A stretch of 6,193 nucleotides of DNA from Verrucomicrobiales bacterium. GTDB taxonomy: Bacteria; Verrucomicrobiota; Verrucomicrobiia; Limisphaerales; UBA1096. Position numbers and translations under genes: made by a program. The stretch spans positions 19,841 through 26,033 of the forward strand of contig PBKH01000027.1 in assembly GCA_002721375.1 (NCBI GenBank), read 5' to 3'. Shown here in pieces: positions 1 to 6,193 of this stretch. The stretch's first letter is position 1, and each line of letters starts with the position of its first letter. Under the pieces are notes generated by a model. That model was given only the letters and a program-made list of their open reading frames with translations, made no database searches and was not told where the DNA came from.

Positions 1-177
1 GATGGGCATGCAGAAATCAAAAAATGGGTAGATTTCCGAACAATAGTTGAAGCGAGTTTTGACGGTAGTACATGGCCAAGGGTTCAGCATGTATCTTCTC
101 CTGATAATCTAGATCTTGCTTGGATACAGGAGCGTGCTTCGGCTCCTCGTCCATCTCGAAAAAAGAGAAGAAATTAA
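1..177 (+). CDS. H-X9-DG prepilin-like (pseudopilin) protein, C-terminal fragment
   Basis: Only the last 58 residues are present; the gene begins upstream of the window. Reading from base 1 gives an open frame beginning DGHAEIKKW and ending at TAA 175-177. DGH.EIKKW is the end of the H-X9-DG motif seen in PVC prepilin-like proteins, and the later D-L-A-W-I-Q-E-R segment matches the usual 'D(V/L)xWLQxR' ending of that family. It is a paralogue of the complete prepilin at 1077-1934: the nine-residue DGH-to-KKW block differs at one residue, and the DNA encoding it matches at 23 of 27 positions. By family, it should carry an N-terminal cleavage/methylation signal and one membrane helix, and be displayed at the envelope by a type II secretion or type IV pilus-like system. 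The protein ends in a strongly basic tail (RPSRKKRRN) that the downstream paralogue lacks. Substrate or pilus role is unknown. Confidence 0.85.
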   Translation, partial: DGHAEIKKWVDFRTIVEASFDGSTWPRVQHVSSPDNLDLAWIQERASAPRPSRKKRRN

Positions 178-314
178 ATGTGACCCCATTTATCTAGCAA
201 TGAGTGAGATCATAATAATTTCAATTAGGAGCAAGAACTTTGGTAAGCTAAAAGATTAAAGCAATCATTTGATGTATGGCGCCAAGTGAGGTGAAAATTA
301 AAAGCTGAAGATTA

Positions 315-941
315 ATGAAACATATATTAATCACGATCGCAGCTTTACTGTTAGTGGGGTGTGCAGTGACCAAAAAGGATGATGATTGGCTTCATCTATT
401 CAACGGACGAAATTTAGATGGTTGGCGAGAAAACAAGTTCAAGTATAAGCCTGAGTGGCAAGTTGTTAATGGTGTCCTTACTGGTTACGGGGGTCAGGGG
501 TATCTGTCGTCGCACATGGAATTTGCTGATTTTGAACTCTATGTGGAGGTTCGTATCAGTGACACGTCTGGAGGACGAGGGAATAGTGGCGTTTATTTCC
601 GCTGCGCGCCGCATCTTGATAAGAAGCAAGAATATCCACCTGGATACGAGGCGCAGGTGGATCATGGCGACAATAATAATCCGACCGGAAGTATTTATGC
701 ATTGAAGGTGAAAGGCGCGCGCGCCCCTATTGCTTCGACGAAGGATGGGGAATGGGTTAGTTTGCGGATCCTTGCTGTTGGTAATCATTTGCAGACTTGG
801 GTTAATGGTGAACCTGCAGCCAACTGTCTTGATCCTGAAAACCGTCACAAGAAAGGGAGCATTTTGCTCCAGATGCATCACCTCACAGGGAGAGTTGAGT
901 TTCGCGAAGTCCGAATTCGTAAAATAGCAAAAACGAGTTAA
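315..941 (+). CDS. DUF1080 (3-keto-disaccharide hydrolase-like) lipoprotein
   Basis: 208 residues. The N-terminus is a lipoprotein signal: K2, a hydrophobic stretch at 4-14, then LVGC with the lipidated Cys at 16. The rest is one DUF1080 domain (Pfam PF06439, a concanavalin-like beta-sandwich). Landmarks are LFNGRNLDGW (28-37), DFELYVEVRIS (72-82), NSGVYFR (90-96), GYEAQVDHG (110-118), WVNG (162-165) and a closing VEFREVRIR (194-202). The length fits a single-domain member. Some characterised members hydrolyse 3-keto-glycosides, using substrates made by a sugar 3-dehydrogenase; others are only annotated. Residue +2 after the Cys is Ala, so by the E. coli sorting rule it would not be kept in the inner membrane. 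An in-frame stop lies at 306-308, so ATG 315 is the first start. There is only a weak GAAG four bases before it. It sits between two prepilin paralogues and upstream of a haem-type dehydrogenase. The family call is firm; the substrate is unknown. Confidence 0.9.
   Translation: MKHILITIAALLLVGCAVTKKDDDWLHLFNGRNLDGWRENKFKYKPEWQVVNGVLTGYGGQGYLSSHMEFADFELYVEVRISDTSGGRGNSGVYFRCAPHLDKKQEYPPGYEAQVDHGDNNNPTGSIYALKVKGARAPIASTKDGEWVSLRILAVGNHLQTWVNGEPAANCLDPENRHKKGSILLQMHHLTGRVEFREVRIRKIAKTS
714..725. repeat. 12-bp alternating G/C palindrome inside the DUF1080 gene
   Basis: GGCGCGCGCGCC is a perfect palindrome. It lies in an otherwise AT-leaning gene and encodes part of the segment K-G-A-R-A-P. Alternating CG runs of this kind favour Z-DNA or cruciform structure and are prone to slippage. 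There is no sign that the reading frame is disturbed, and the flanking protein sequence stays typical of DUF1080. It may simply reflect codon choice at three adjacent Ala/Arg codons. Confidence 0.6.
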
Positions 942-1039
942 AAGCAAAAAGGGGGTTAAATCTTTTTCGGTGCCGCAGTTTTAAGTTCTTGAATAGTGAC
1001 TATATAAGAATAATTATTTTCCCACCATGAAATCGAAAG

Positions 1040-1071
1040 AAGGAGATAATCTTGTGTTTAACCTGTTTTAA
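1040..1071 (+). promoter_or_regulatory. Shine-Dalgarno sequence with a short leader ORF ahead of the prepilin gene
   Basis: AAGGAGAT at 1040-1047 is the best Shine-Dalgarno match seen ahead of any gene here, but it lies 29 bases before the prepilin ATG at 1077, too far to serve it directly. It is six bases from GTG 1054, which opens a five-codon ORF (V-F-N-L-F) ending at TAA 1069-1071. That stop is five bases before the prepilin ATG. The same frame also extends up to ATG 1027, giving a 14-residue ORF. The arrangement would allow ribosomes ending the leader to restart on the prepilin ATG (translational coupling). That mechanism is inferred. A chance stop codon close to the start is common in AT-rich DNA, so confidence is low. 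Confidence 0.3.
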
Positions 1072-1076
1072 ACTTA

Positions 1077-1934
1077 ATGAAAACAAACAACAAAAAATCG
1101 GCTTTCACGCTTATAGAATTACTTGTGGTTATTGCAATCATTGCAATTCTAGCTGGACTGTTGCTTCCTGCTTTAGCGAAGGCAAAGGCCAAGGGGCAGG
1201 GGATCGCCTGTCTAAATAATTGTCGTCAATTAATGCAGGCTTGGCATCTCTACTCAACTGAATTTAATGATCGAGTTTGTAATAACTTTGGGGTTGGTGA
1301 GACAATTCAATCGATCTCCAGCAAACGATATGATAATTGGGTCAACAATGTTATGACTTGGGGCGCTGGTGGAGGCATAGCGGACCAAAGTGTTACCAAC
1401 CGTGCTTGGGTGCAAAATGGGATTTTAGCCCGCTACACCGCATCTGCATTTGGAATTTACAAATGTCCTGCCGACAAATATCTGAGCACAGCACAGAAGC
1501 AGAGGCGTTACCCTGGTCGTTTGAGGAGCAATGTGATGAATGCCTTTTTCGGTCGATTTAATTCATTGAACAAGGGCGATCCTACGGTGCGAGGTCAGAA
1601 TGCTTTGCTACGGGGTTTTCGGCAATTTATGAAGGTGTCGGATGTGCCTAACCCTAGTAATGTATGGGTGACTCTAGACGAGCATCCTGATTCCATTAAT
1701 GACGGATATTTTATTAATGATCCAAATCGTGGTCATTGGGGCGATACTCCTGCTTCCCACCACAGCGGAGGATGTTCTTTTTCATTTGCAGATGGCCATT
1801 CAGAAATAAAGAAATGGCAAAGTCAAACCACGACAATTCCGGTTAAATATGGATGGGGTATGCCAACTTTTGATGCCAAGGGGAAGCTCGATTATCAGTG
1901 GTGGAAAGACAGGACTGGATTTATTAAGTACTAA
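1077..1934 (+). CDS. H-X9-DG prepilin-like (pseudopilin) protein
   Basis: 285 residues. Residues 1-9 form a short basic leader, followed by the prepilin signal [20 protein letters not shown] from residue 10. Cleavage would fall between A9 and F10, with the conserved Glu at mature position +5 (E14). Position -1 is Ala, not the usual Gly, as often seen in PVC members. One N-terminal helix (about 10-32) leads into a charged KAKAKG stretch, and the remainder is a globular pseudopilin-like domain. Family landmarks are YKCPAD (128-133), [13 protein letters not shown] (200-212) and H229-X9-D239-G240 followed by HSEIKKW. The protein should be processed by a PilD-type peptidase and sit in the inner membrane or a pseudopilus; no secretion or pilus assembly gene is in the window. 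ATG 1077 is the only in-frame start, because a stop lies at 1059-1061, and it has no Shine-Dalgarno sequence at normal distance. PVC genomes carry many such genes near sugar-degradation loci, and their role is largely undetermined. Confidence 0.93.
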   Translation: MKTNNKKSAFTLIELLVVIAIIAILAGLLLPALAKAKAKGQGIACLNNCRQLMQAWHLYSTEFNDRVCNNFGVGETIQSISSKRYDNWVNNVMTWGAGGGIADQSVTNRAWVQNGILARYTASAFGIYKCPADKYLSTAQKQRRYPGRLRSNVMNAFFGRFNSLNKGDPTVRGQNALLRGFRQFMKVSDVPNPSNVWVTLDEHPDSINDGYFINDPNRGHWGDTPASHHSGGCSFSFADGHSEIKKWQSQTTTIPVKYGWGMPTFDAKGKLDYQWWKDRTGFIKY

Positions 1935-1935
1935 C

Positions 1936-1986
1936 AACGGATAGATTTCTAATTCGTTTTGTGGTGAATGCGCTCGATTGCATTCA
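1936..1986 (+). terminator. Two tandem weak hairpins after the prepilin gene
   Basis: Directly after the prepilin stop codon, AACGGAT (1936-1942) can pair with ATTCGTT (1952-1958), seven pairs with one G-T wobble, and is followed by a short TT. A second hairpin follows: TGAATGC (1965-1971) pairs perfectly with GCATTCA (1980-1986) around an eight-base loop. Neither stem is GC-rich and neither has a proper T-run, so they are weak as intrinsic terminators. They could mark the transcript end or stabilise the 3' end. The downstream gene appears to have its own promoter, which fits a transcript break here. Confidence 0.3.
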
Positions 1987-2077
1987 ATAAAAAGCCGTTA
2001 AGCCTACTGTAGAGCAATGGAATGAATCTCATCCATACCAATAGTAACGATGTGTTTGGTCAGATTTCGGTTTTAAG

Positions 2078-2092
2078 TGATATAAATCAGTC
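2078..2092 (+). promoter_or_regulatory. Extended -10 promoter candidate for the haem-domain dehydrogenase gene
   Basis: TG (2078-2079), one base, then TATAAA (2081-2086) matches the extended -10 form TGnTATAAT with one difference. A partial -35-like TTGGTC lies at 2056-2061 with a long 19-base spacing, which an extended -10 element can tolerate. Transcription normally starts six to seven bases after the -10 box, which falls at about 2093, the A of the start codon. The transcript would then have little or no 5' leader. No Shine-Dalgarno sequence is present before this ATG, which agrees with leaderless translation. It is read from sequence only. Confidence 0.4.
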
Positions 2093-5000
2093 ATGTCAAA
2101 AAAGTATATTTATATAATCATCTCAATTATAAGTTCAACGACATTAATAAATGCTAAACCCAAGTTGCTTGATGACCAGTTTGAGCTTCCTAACGGATTT
2201 CACATATACCGTGCAGCCGAACCAAAATTAACAGGTGGATCCTACGATCTAACATTTGATGCGCAGGGACGCTTGTTGGTTGGCGAAGGAAATTCGGTTC
2301 GCCGTATCCTTGATACTGATAATAATGGTATATACGACGCACAGGAAACGATCGCAGCCGGCACATCACTTAGGGGGCGGGGCCCTCAAGGGTTGCTAGT
2401 AATGGACGACTATCTTTACACGGTATCGGGTGATGGGGTGCAACTCTTCAGCGGTTACAAATCGAAAAACACACTTAAACACGAGCGCCGACTCGGAGCA
2501 TCGTTTAATACTGGAGGTGACCATGCAGCACATACGATTCTTCGTGGCTTAGATGGATACATCTATCTGGTTTCTGGAGACGGAGGAGGTGTTTCTGGTC
2601 GAAAGCACATTACGCAAAAAAATTCACCCGTGCGCGAAGAACGAAAGGCATCCGTATTTCGTTTTGATCCAAAAGGTGAAAAGTGGGAGTGCATTGGTTC
2701 AGGCGGGAGGAATCCGCCCAGTTTAGGAATGAACTATCTTGGAGAGTTTTTCAGTTTCGACAGCGACATGGAATTTCACGTTGATGTTCCATTTTATCGA
2801 CCTGTACGTTTAAACCATTGGGCAACCGGCGGTGACCACGGCTGGCAGGGCGTTGGAGCTTATCCTCCATATTATGTGGATTGTTTGCCTGGTGTTCTCG
2901 AAGTTGGTCGCGGCTCACCCAATTGGGGGGTCTTTTATGAACATACACAGTTTCCTGAAAAATATCATGATGGATTTATCGTGTGCGATTACAGATGGAA
3001 GTCCGCAACTACGGGAAGATATGCTAGCTCAGGAAGATTGGTTGTTTTTCACTTAAAACGATCCGGCGGGTCATGGAAAGCTGAAATGACTGAACTCGTA
3101 AAAGCGAAACATGGCGCGAAGGACGAAAAAGGAAGATCGATTAACTTTGCCCTTGTAGATGTCGATGTTGCACCCGATGGAAGCCTCATGGTTACAGATC
3201 ATAACCAAGGGGTCTGGCGCATTTTCTATGATCCAGCGAAATATCCGACAGTGCGTCCGATTACGCCTGAATGGACGATTCCCGATAGCGAACTACTAAC
3301 CGAGCTTCTTGAGCTTCCTCAAAAAGGGTCGGAGTGGAGTCGTGCACGACAACTGGCGATCAGGGATCATTCCTCTTTCGACATTCCAAAGTCTTTAATG
3401 GATGTTGCGTTAGAAGAAAAAAACCCAATCAGTTTGCGGTTGAACGCAATACGGTTACTTTCTCCAGAATTTCAAACTTTGCCTTATGATTTTTTAATCC
3501 AACTTTCAAATTCCAAGGACGAGGAAGTTCGAGGTCAAGCTGTTTGGCTGATGGGCATTCGAGGGAAATCAGAACAGAAAACCGTTATTAGATTATTAGA
3601 AGACCCCAATCCATTTGTGCGCCGCCGTGCCGCCGAAGCGATGATGCGGATGCCCTCTCCAAACGCAGACAGGCCATTAATTCAACGACTTGATGACAAT
3701 GATCGATTTGTCCGTTACTCAGCAATGCTGGCTCTTTCACACCGTCCAACAAGCCAGTACTTCGGATTGGCGAGCACGACTTCAAGCCCAAGAGTATTTA
3801 TCCGATTGTTAGTTGCTGCACATCTAAGGAAAGAGCTGCCGGCAAGTAAAGAAGCCTTGTCTGTAATAAAGCGACTGTTGAATTCTGAGGATCTTGTTAC
3901 CGAAGATCAAATTGATTTATTACGTGTATTGGCGCTCTATAAAAAATATGTGGTAGAAGATATGGAATGTTTAAATTTAGTGGTCTCTCATCTTACAGAT
4001 AACTTTCCGCATGCTGATAGAACCGTACGCTGGGAACAAGTACGCCTTATGGGCCAGTATAAGATATCAGAGTCGTTCGACTCTCTTGTTGATGAGTTAA
4101 TAAAGGAAAAAGATCATGTTACTCAGTTTCATATTGCTGCTTCGCTGGCGGATATACCGTTAAAGAATCCAAAAACGAAAAGGAATCAATCAGAAAAGTT
4201 AGTTGATTGGATCGTGTCGACCCAAAAGGGTTGGTTTTCTGAGTTTAGCGGAAAGGGTCTGCAGTTTCCGAGTTTTTGGAGTACTGTCTTAAATAAGCTT
4301 AGTGGCTTACATGCGGGTGTACTAGTTGATAAATTTGGTGACATAAAACCGGATAGTTTATTATCAAAAAGTGTTCTTTCTGAAATTGATTCGGTTTCTG
4401 GTGCAGATCAAATTCTGATTAATCACTACAAAAGAGCAAAAGACAGGGTTGTTCGGAAAAATATCATAAATATTTTACAGCGTATTCAGACTGTGGAGGT
4501 CAGTCAGTTTATGTTGAAGCAATTATCAATTACGCAAGACCGTGATTTACGGCGAGCATTAACACTATCCCTTGCAAAGAATGCAGATGAGGTGAAAACA
4601 GGTTTTTTTCTCTCTGCGCTCCTTGAGTTTGATGATGTAGAAACGGTTAACGCTTGTGCTTTGATGTTGGCATTGCGGAATAAGAAATTGGACCAGATTC
4701 AATGGGATTCTATAAAAATGAAGGGAGACCGCAATGGGGCCAAGGCCGTCCATTATCGGTTTCTAGAATTAATGGAGTTGCTTCCTTCGGCAAACAAACA
4801 GTTGGAATTTGCGCTATCAGCCATTTCAGGGCATAAGCCAACAAGGGAACAAAATGATCCTCTTGTTATCTGGTCATCCTCAGCACAGAATAATGGAGAT
4901 ACGGCATGGTTTGCACGCGAGTTCGACATTGCTATTAAAGTTGCTAAGGCCGAGTTAGTTATGACATGCGATAATGAGTTTGTAGCTTATTTGAATGGAA

Positions 5001-5890
5001 AGCAAATTGCTGAAAGTAAAAATTGGGAAAAACCATTGCGAGTTGACGTAAGTTCTGGTTTGCAAGCAGGTAAAAACTTAATTGCAGTAGTTGGAAAGAA
5101 TTTGGGAGGGCCAGCGGGGTTGGTTGGGATTCTGAATTGGAAAAATACTAAAGGTGAATCTAGGCAACTCGTAACGGATCAAAGATGGCGGTTCACTCGT
5201 ACGCCGCACAGAGATTGGAAAAAAAACGGAACATTGAAGGGCGATTGGAATTTCACTTTTGATGTAAGCGAATCATCTAAAAATGTAATTGATGCATATC
5301 ATTCGTTTGCCAAAACTAGTAGTCGCAATAATTTGATTAATATCAATCGGTATTGGCACAAATGGTATTTAAATCTGCATGGTGAAGCATTCGTGGCACG
5401 CGATGTCGTCAAGGCAGTACAACGTTCCGACGAAGTCATTCACAAGTTGATTGCTTCTAATGAGCCTATACAAGGTGATATAAGCCAAGGTCGGATAATG
5501 TATTTAAGGGCGGGTTGCTATGCCTGCCATGGGGGAATTGAGGATCGTGAAACAACAATTTACGGACCGCCATTAAACGGAATTACATTACGACTAAACC
5601 GTAAGGAATTAGCAGATGCTATTGTGTATCCATCAAGACAAGTTCCCGAAAGGTTCAAGGCTAGCACGTTGATCACAAGTAGTGGGAATCGTTATAATGG
5701 TTTTATCACTGAGCAAACAGAAGATTATGTGTCAGTCACTGATCTTCAAAACAAGGTCACAAGATTACCGAAATCGGAAGTTGATTCTATACAACTGCAA
5801 CAGATGTCGTTGATGCCTATGAAGTTGATGAATGGCTTTTCTAATAAGCAAGTCGGAGATCTGTTGGCATTCTTAGAGTCATTGAAATGA
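2093..5890 (+). CDS. PVC-type haem-binding CxxCH protein with dehydrogenase-like beta-propeller
   Basis: 1265 residues. A Sec signal peptide spans about 1-21 (K3-K4, an Ile-rich core, likely cut after A21). Residues 30-385 form a beta-propeller of the TIGR02604 'membrane-bound dehydrogenase' type, related to glucose/sorbosone dehydrogenases. Its landmarks are GGDHAAHTI (141-149), FSFDSDMEFHVD (220-231), GGDHGW (246-251), GRGSP (272-276) and the last blade at VDVAPDGSLMVTD (357-369). D74-E85 has the full EF-hand pattern (D74, D76, N78, G79, D82, E85), so calcium binding is likely. Residues 399 to about 900 are helical, with clear HEAT-like repeats at 476-488, 506-520 and 537-550. About 922-1040 is a beta-sandwich like a carbohydrate-binding module, with CDNEFVAYLNGK (976-987). 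The C-terminus (about 1128-1264, TIGR02603) has C1142-x-x-C1145-H1146 for covalent haem c; M1241 in SLMP is the probable distal ligand. It probably oxidises a sugar or alcohol in the periplasm. The substrate is unknown, and a PQQ cofactor is possible but unproven. Confidence 0.93.
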   Translation: MSKKYIYIIISIISSTTLINAKPKLLDDQFELPNGFHIYRAAEPKLTGGSYDLTFDAQGRLLVGEGNSVRRILDTDNNGIYDAQETIAAGTSLRGRGPQGLLVMDDYLYTVSGDGVQLFSGYKSKNTLKHERRLGASFNTGGDHAAHTILRGLDGYIYLVSGDGGGVSGRKHITQKNSPVREERKASVFRFDPKGEKWECIGSGGRNPPSLGMNYLGEFFSFDSDMEFHVDVPFYRPVRLNHWATGGDHGWQGVGAYPPYYVDCLPGVLEVGRGSPNWGVFYEHTQFPEKYHDGFIVCDYRWKSATTGRYASSGRLVVFHLKRSGGSWKAEMTELVKAKHGAKDEKGRSINFALVDVDVAPDGSLMVTDHNQGVWRIFYDPAKYPTVRPITPEWTIPDSELLTELLELPQKGSEWSRARQLAIRDHSSFDIPKSLMDVALEEKNPISLRLNAIRLLSPEFQTLPYDFLIQLSNSKDEEVRGQAVWLMGIRGKSEQKTVIRLLEDPNPFVRRRAAEAMMRMPSPNADRPLIQRLDDNDRFVRYSAMLALSHRPTSQYFGLASTTSSPRVFIRLLVAAHLRKELPASKEALSVIKRLLNSEDLVTEDQIDLLRVLALYKKYVVEDMECLNLVVSHLTDNFPHADRTVRWEQVRLMGQYKISESFDSLVDELIKEKDHVTQFHIAASLADIPLKNPKTKRNQSEKLVDWIVSTQKGWFSEFSGKGLQFPSFWSTVLNKLSGLHAGVLVDKFGDIKPDSLLSKSVLSEIDSVSGADQILINHYKRAKDRVVRKNIINILQRIQTVEVSQFMLKQLSITQDRDLRRALTLSLAKNADEVKTGFFLSALLEFDDVETVNACALMLALRNKKLDQIQWDSIKMKGDRNGAKAVHYRFLELMELLPSANKQLEFALSAISGHKPTREQNDPLVIWSSSAQNNGDTAWFAREFDIAIKVAKAELVMTCDNEFVAYLNGKQIAESKNWEKPLRVDVSSGLQAGKNLIAVVGKNLGGPAGLVGILNWKNTKGESRQLVTDQRWRFTRTPHRDWKKNGTLKGDWNFTFDVSESSKNVIDAYHSFAKTSSRNNLININRYWHKWYLNLHGEAFVARDVVKAVQRSDEVIHKLIASNEPIQGDISQGRIMYLRAGCYACHGGIEDRETTIYGPPLNGITLRLNRKELADAIVYPSRQVPERFKASTLITSSGNRYNGFITEQTEDYVSVTDLQNKVTRLPKSEVDSIQLQQMSLMPMKLMNGFSNKQVGDLLAFLESLK

Positions 5891-6009
5891 AACCGAGCTT
5901 ACGGACGATCTGCTTAATGAAGACTATAGCAATTATAAAGGAAGCCTAGCTTGGTGAGTGCGTTAATTAGAAAAAACCCAGTGTCAGTAATTTAAATAAT
6001 AGCAAAATT

Positions 6010-6193
6010 TCAACCTAGATTTGCACCATATTGCCATCCATTTCGAGTGGGTTCTTTTATTAGTTCATCAAATTCAGGCTGGTATTTAACTTTCATGTTT
6101 TTGCTGTCCCATTCAATATTTTTTCCAGTGCGCTGGGCAAGAGCCCCAAGAAGGACCATTTCGGTCAGTGGAGCGGCATAGTCAAAATTAGAA
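6010..6193 (-). CDS. Gfo/Idh/MocA family oxidoreductase, C-terminal fragment
   Basis: The last 60 residues of a minus-strand gene whose start lies beyond the right edge; the stop TGA reads from 6012 to 6010. The segment FDYAAPLTEMVLLGALAQRT, followed by GKNIEWDSKNMKV, is the characteristic C-terminal end of PVC Gfo/Idh/MocA proteins, which normally go on to a short P-E-x-(D/N) stretch and a final K-x-x-x-R-x-GW; here this reads PEFDELIKEPTRNGW. Such enzymes have an N-terminal Rossmann fold that binds NAD(P) and oxidise or reduce sugars and cyclitols; many PVC members are exported by a Tat signal. Neither the Rossmann domain nor any signal is visible here. It converges on the long haem-protein gene with a gap of 119 bases, so the two have separate promoters. 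Sugar 3-dehydrogenation would link it to the DUF1080 gene, but that is inferred. Confidence 0.85.
   Translation of the reverse strand, partial: SNFDYAAPLTEMVLLGALAQRTGKNIEWDSKNMKVKYQPEFDELIKEPTRNGWQYGANLG

Noticed and set aside
189..216. CATAAT at 211-216 as a -10 box for the DUF1080 gene
   Set aside because: The -10 is good, but nothing resembling TTGACA lies 16-18 bases upstream, and a single hexamer in AT-rich DNA is weak evidence.
291..308. GTG-initiated five-codon ORF just before the DUF1080 start as a second minicistron
   Set aside because: Unlike the case at 1054, it has no Shine-Dalgarno sequence upstream of its GTG, so there is no reason to think it is translated.
414..947. Minus-strand open frame of 177 codons opposite the DUF1080 gene
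   Set aside because: It is a shadow of the plus-strand gene, which has a lipobox and full DUF1080 motifs. The minus-strand translation shows no recognisable domain.
946..967. AAAAAG/CTTTTT inverted repeat as a terminator for the DUF1080 gene
   Set aside because: The six-pair stem is almost all A-T, the loop is ten bases, and no T-run follows, so it would not form a stable terminator.
989..1014. TTGAAT (989-994) with TATATAAG or AATAAT as a sigma-70 promoter for the prepilin gene
   Set aside because: Every pairing gives either a poor -10 match or wrong spacing. The AT-rich stretch may contain a promoter, but no specific one can be supported.
1052..1220. TTG-initiated frame from 1052 overlapping the prepilin in another frame, in reach of AAGGAGAT
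   Set aside because: Its translation is a shadow of the conserved prepilin signal and has no features of its own.
978..2078. GTTTTAAGT shared at 978-986 and 2070-2078, upstream of the prepilin and haem-protein genes, as a common operator
   Set aside because: It is a single AT-rich 9-mer, at different distances from each start and absent before the DUF1080 gene. Chance is a sufficient explanation.

Overview
The window looks like part of a chromosome from a Planctomycetota-Verrucomicrobiota-Chlamydiota (PVC) bacterium, most likely a Verrucomicrobiota lineage. Three families that are heavily expanded in that group occur side by side: H-X9-DG prepilin-like proteins, a DUF1080 lipoprotein, and a very long 'PVC-type' protein carrying a CxxCH haem-binding domain. 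A fourth, a Gfo/Idh/MocA oxidoreductase with a typical PVC-style C-terminus, enters from the right. Base composition is moderately AT-rich by eye, and Shine-Dalgarno sequences are weak or missing before the three complete genes. Genus cannot be read from the sequence.

Layout: 1-177 is the C-terminal end of a prepilin-like protein (+). 315-941 encodes a DUF1080 lipoprotein (+). 1077-1934 encodes a complete H-X9-DG prepilin-like protein (+) whose C-terminal motif closely resembles the partial gene at 1-177, so the two are paralogues flanking the DUF1080 gene. 2093-5890 encodes a 1265-residue exported protein (+) with, in order, a signal peptide, a beta-propeller of the membrane-bound-dehydrogenase type, HEAT-like repeats, a beta-sandwich resembling a carbohydrate-binding module, and a C-terminal c-type haem domain. 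6010-6193 is the C-terminal 60 residues of a Gfo/Idh/MocA oxidoreductase on the minus strand, converging on the long gene.

The plus-strand genes are separated by 135-158 nt, so this is a loose same-strand cluster and not a tightly packed operon. There is a good extended -10 promoter candidate immediately before the long gene, placed so that its transcript could be leaderless. There is a small Shine-Dalgarno-led minicistron just before the complete prepilin gene.

Functionally the window suggests carbohydrate oxidation and cleavage at the cell envelope. DUF1080 proteins are associated with hydrolysis of 3-keto-glycosides, Gfo/Idh/MocA enzymes commonly oxidise sugars with NAD(P), and the long haem protein is a plausible periplasmic dehydrogenase. 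That the three act in one pathway is an inference from proximity. No RNA genes, CRISPR arrays, insertion sequences or attachment sites were seen.
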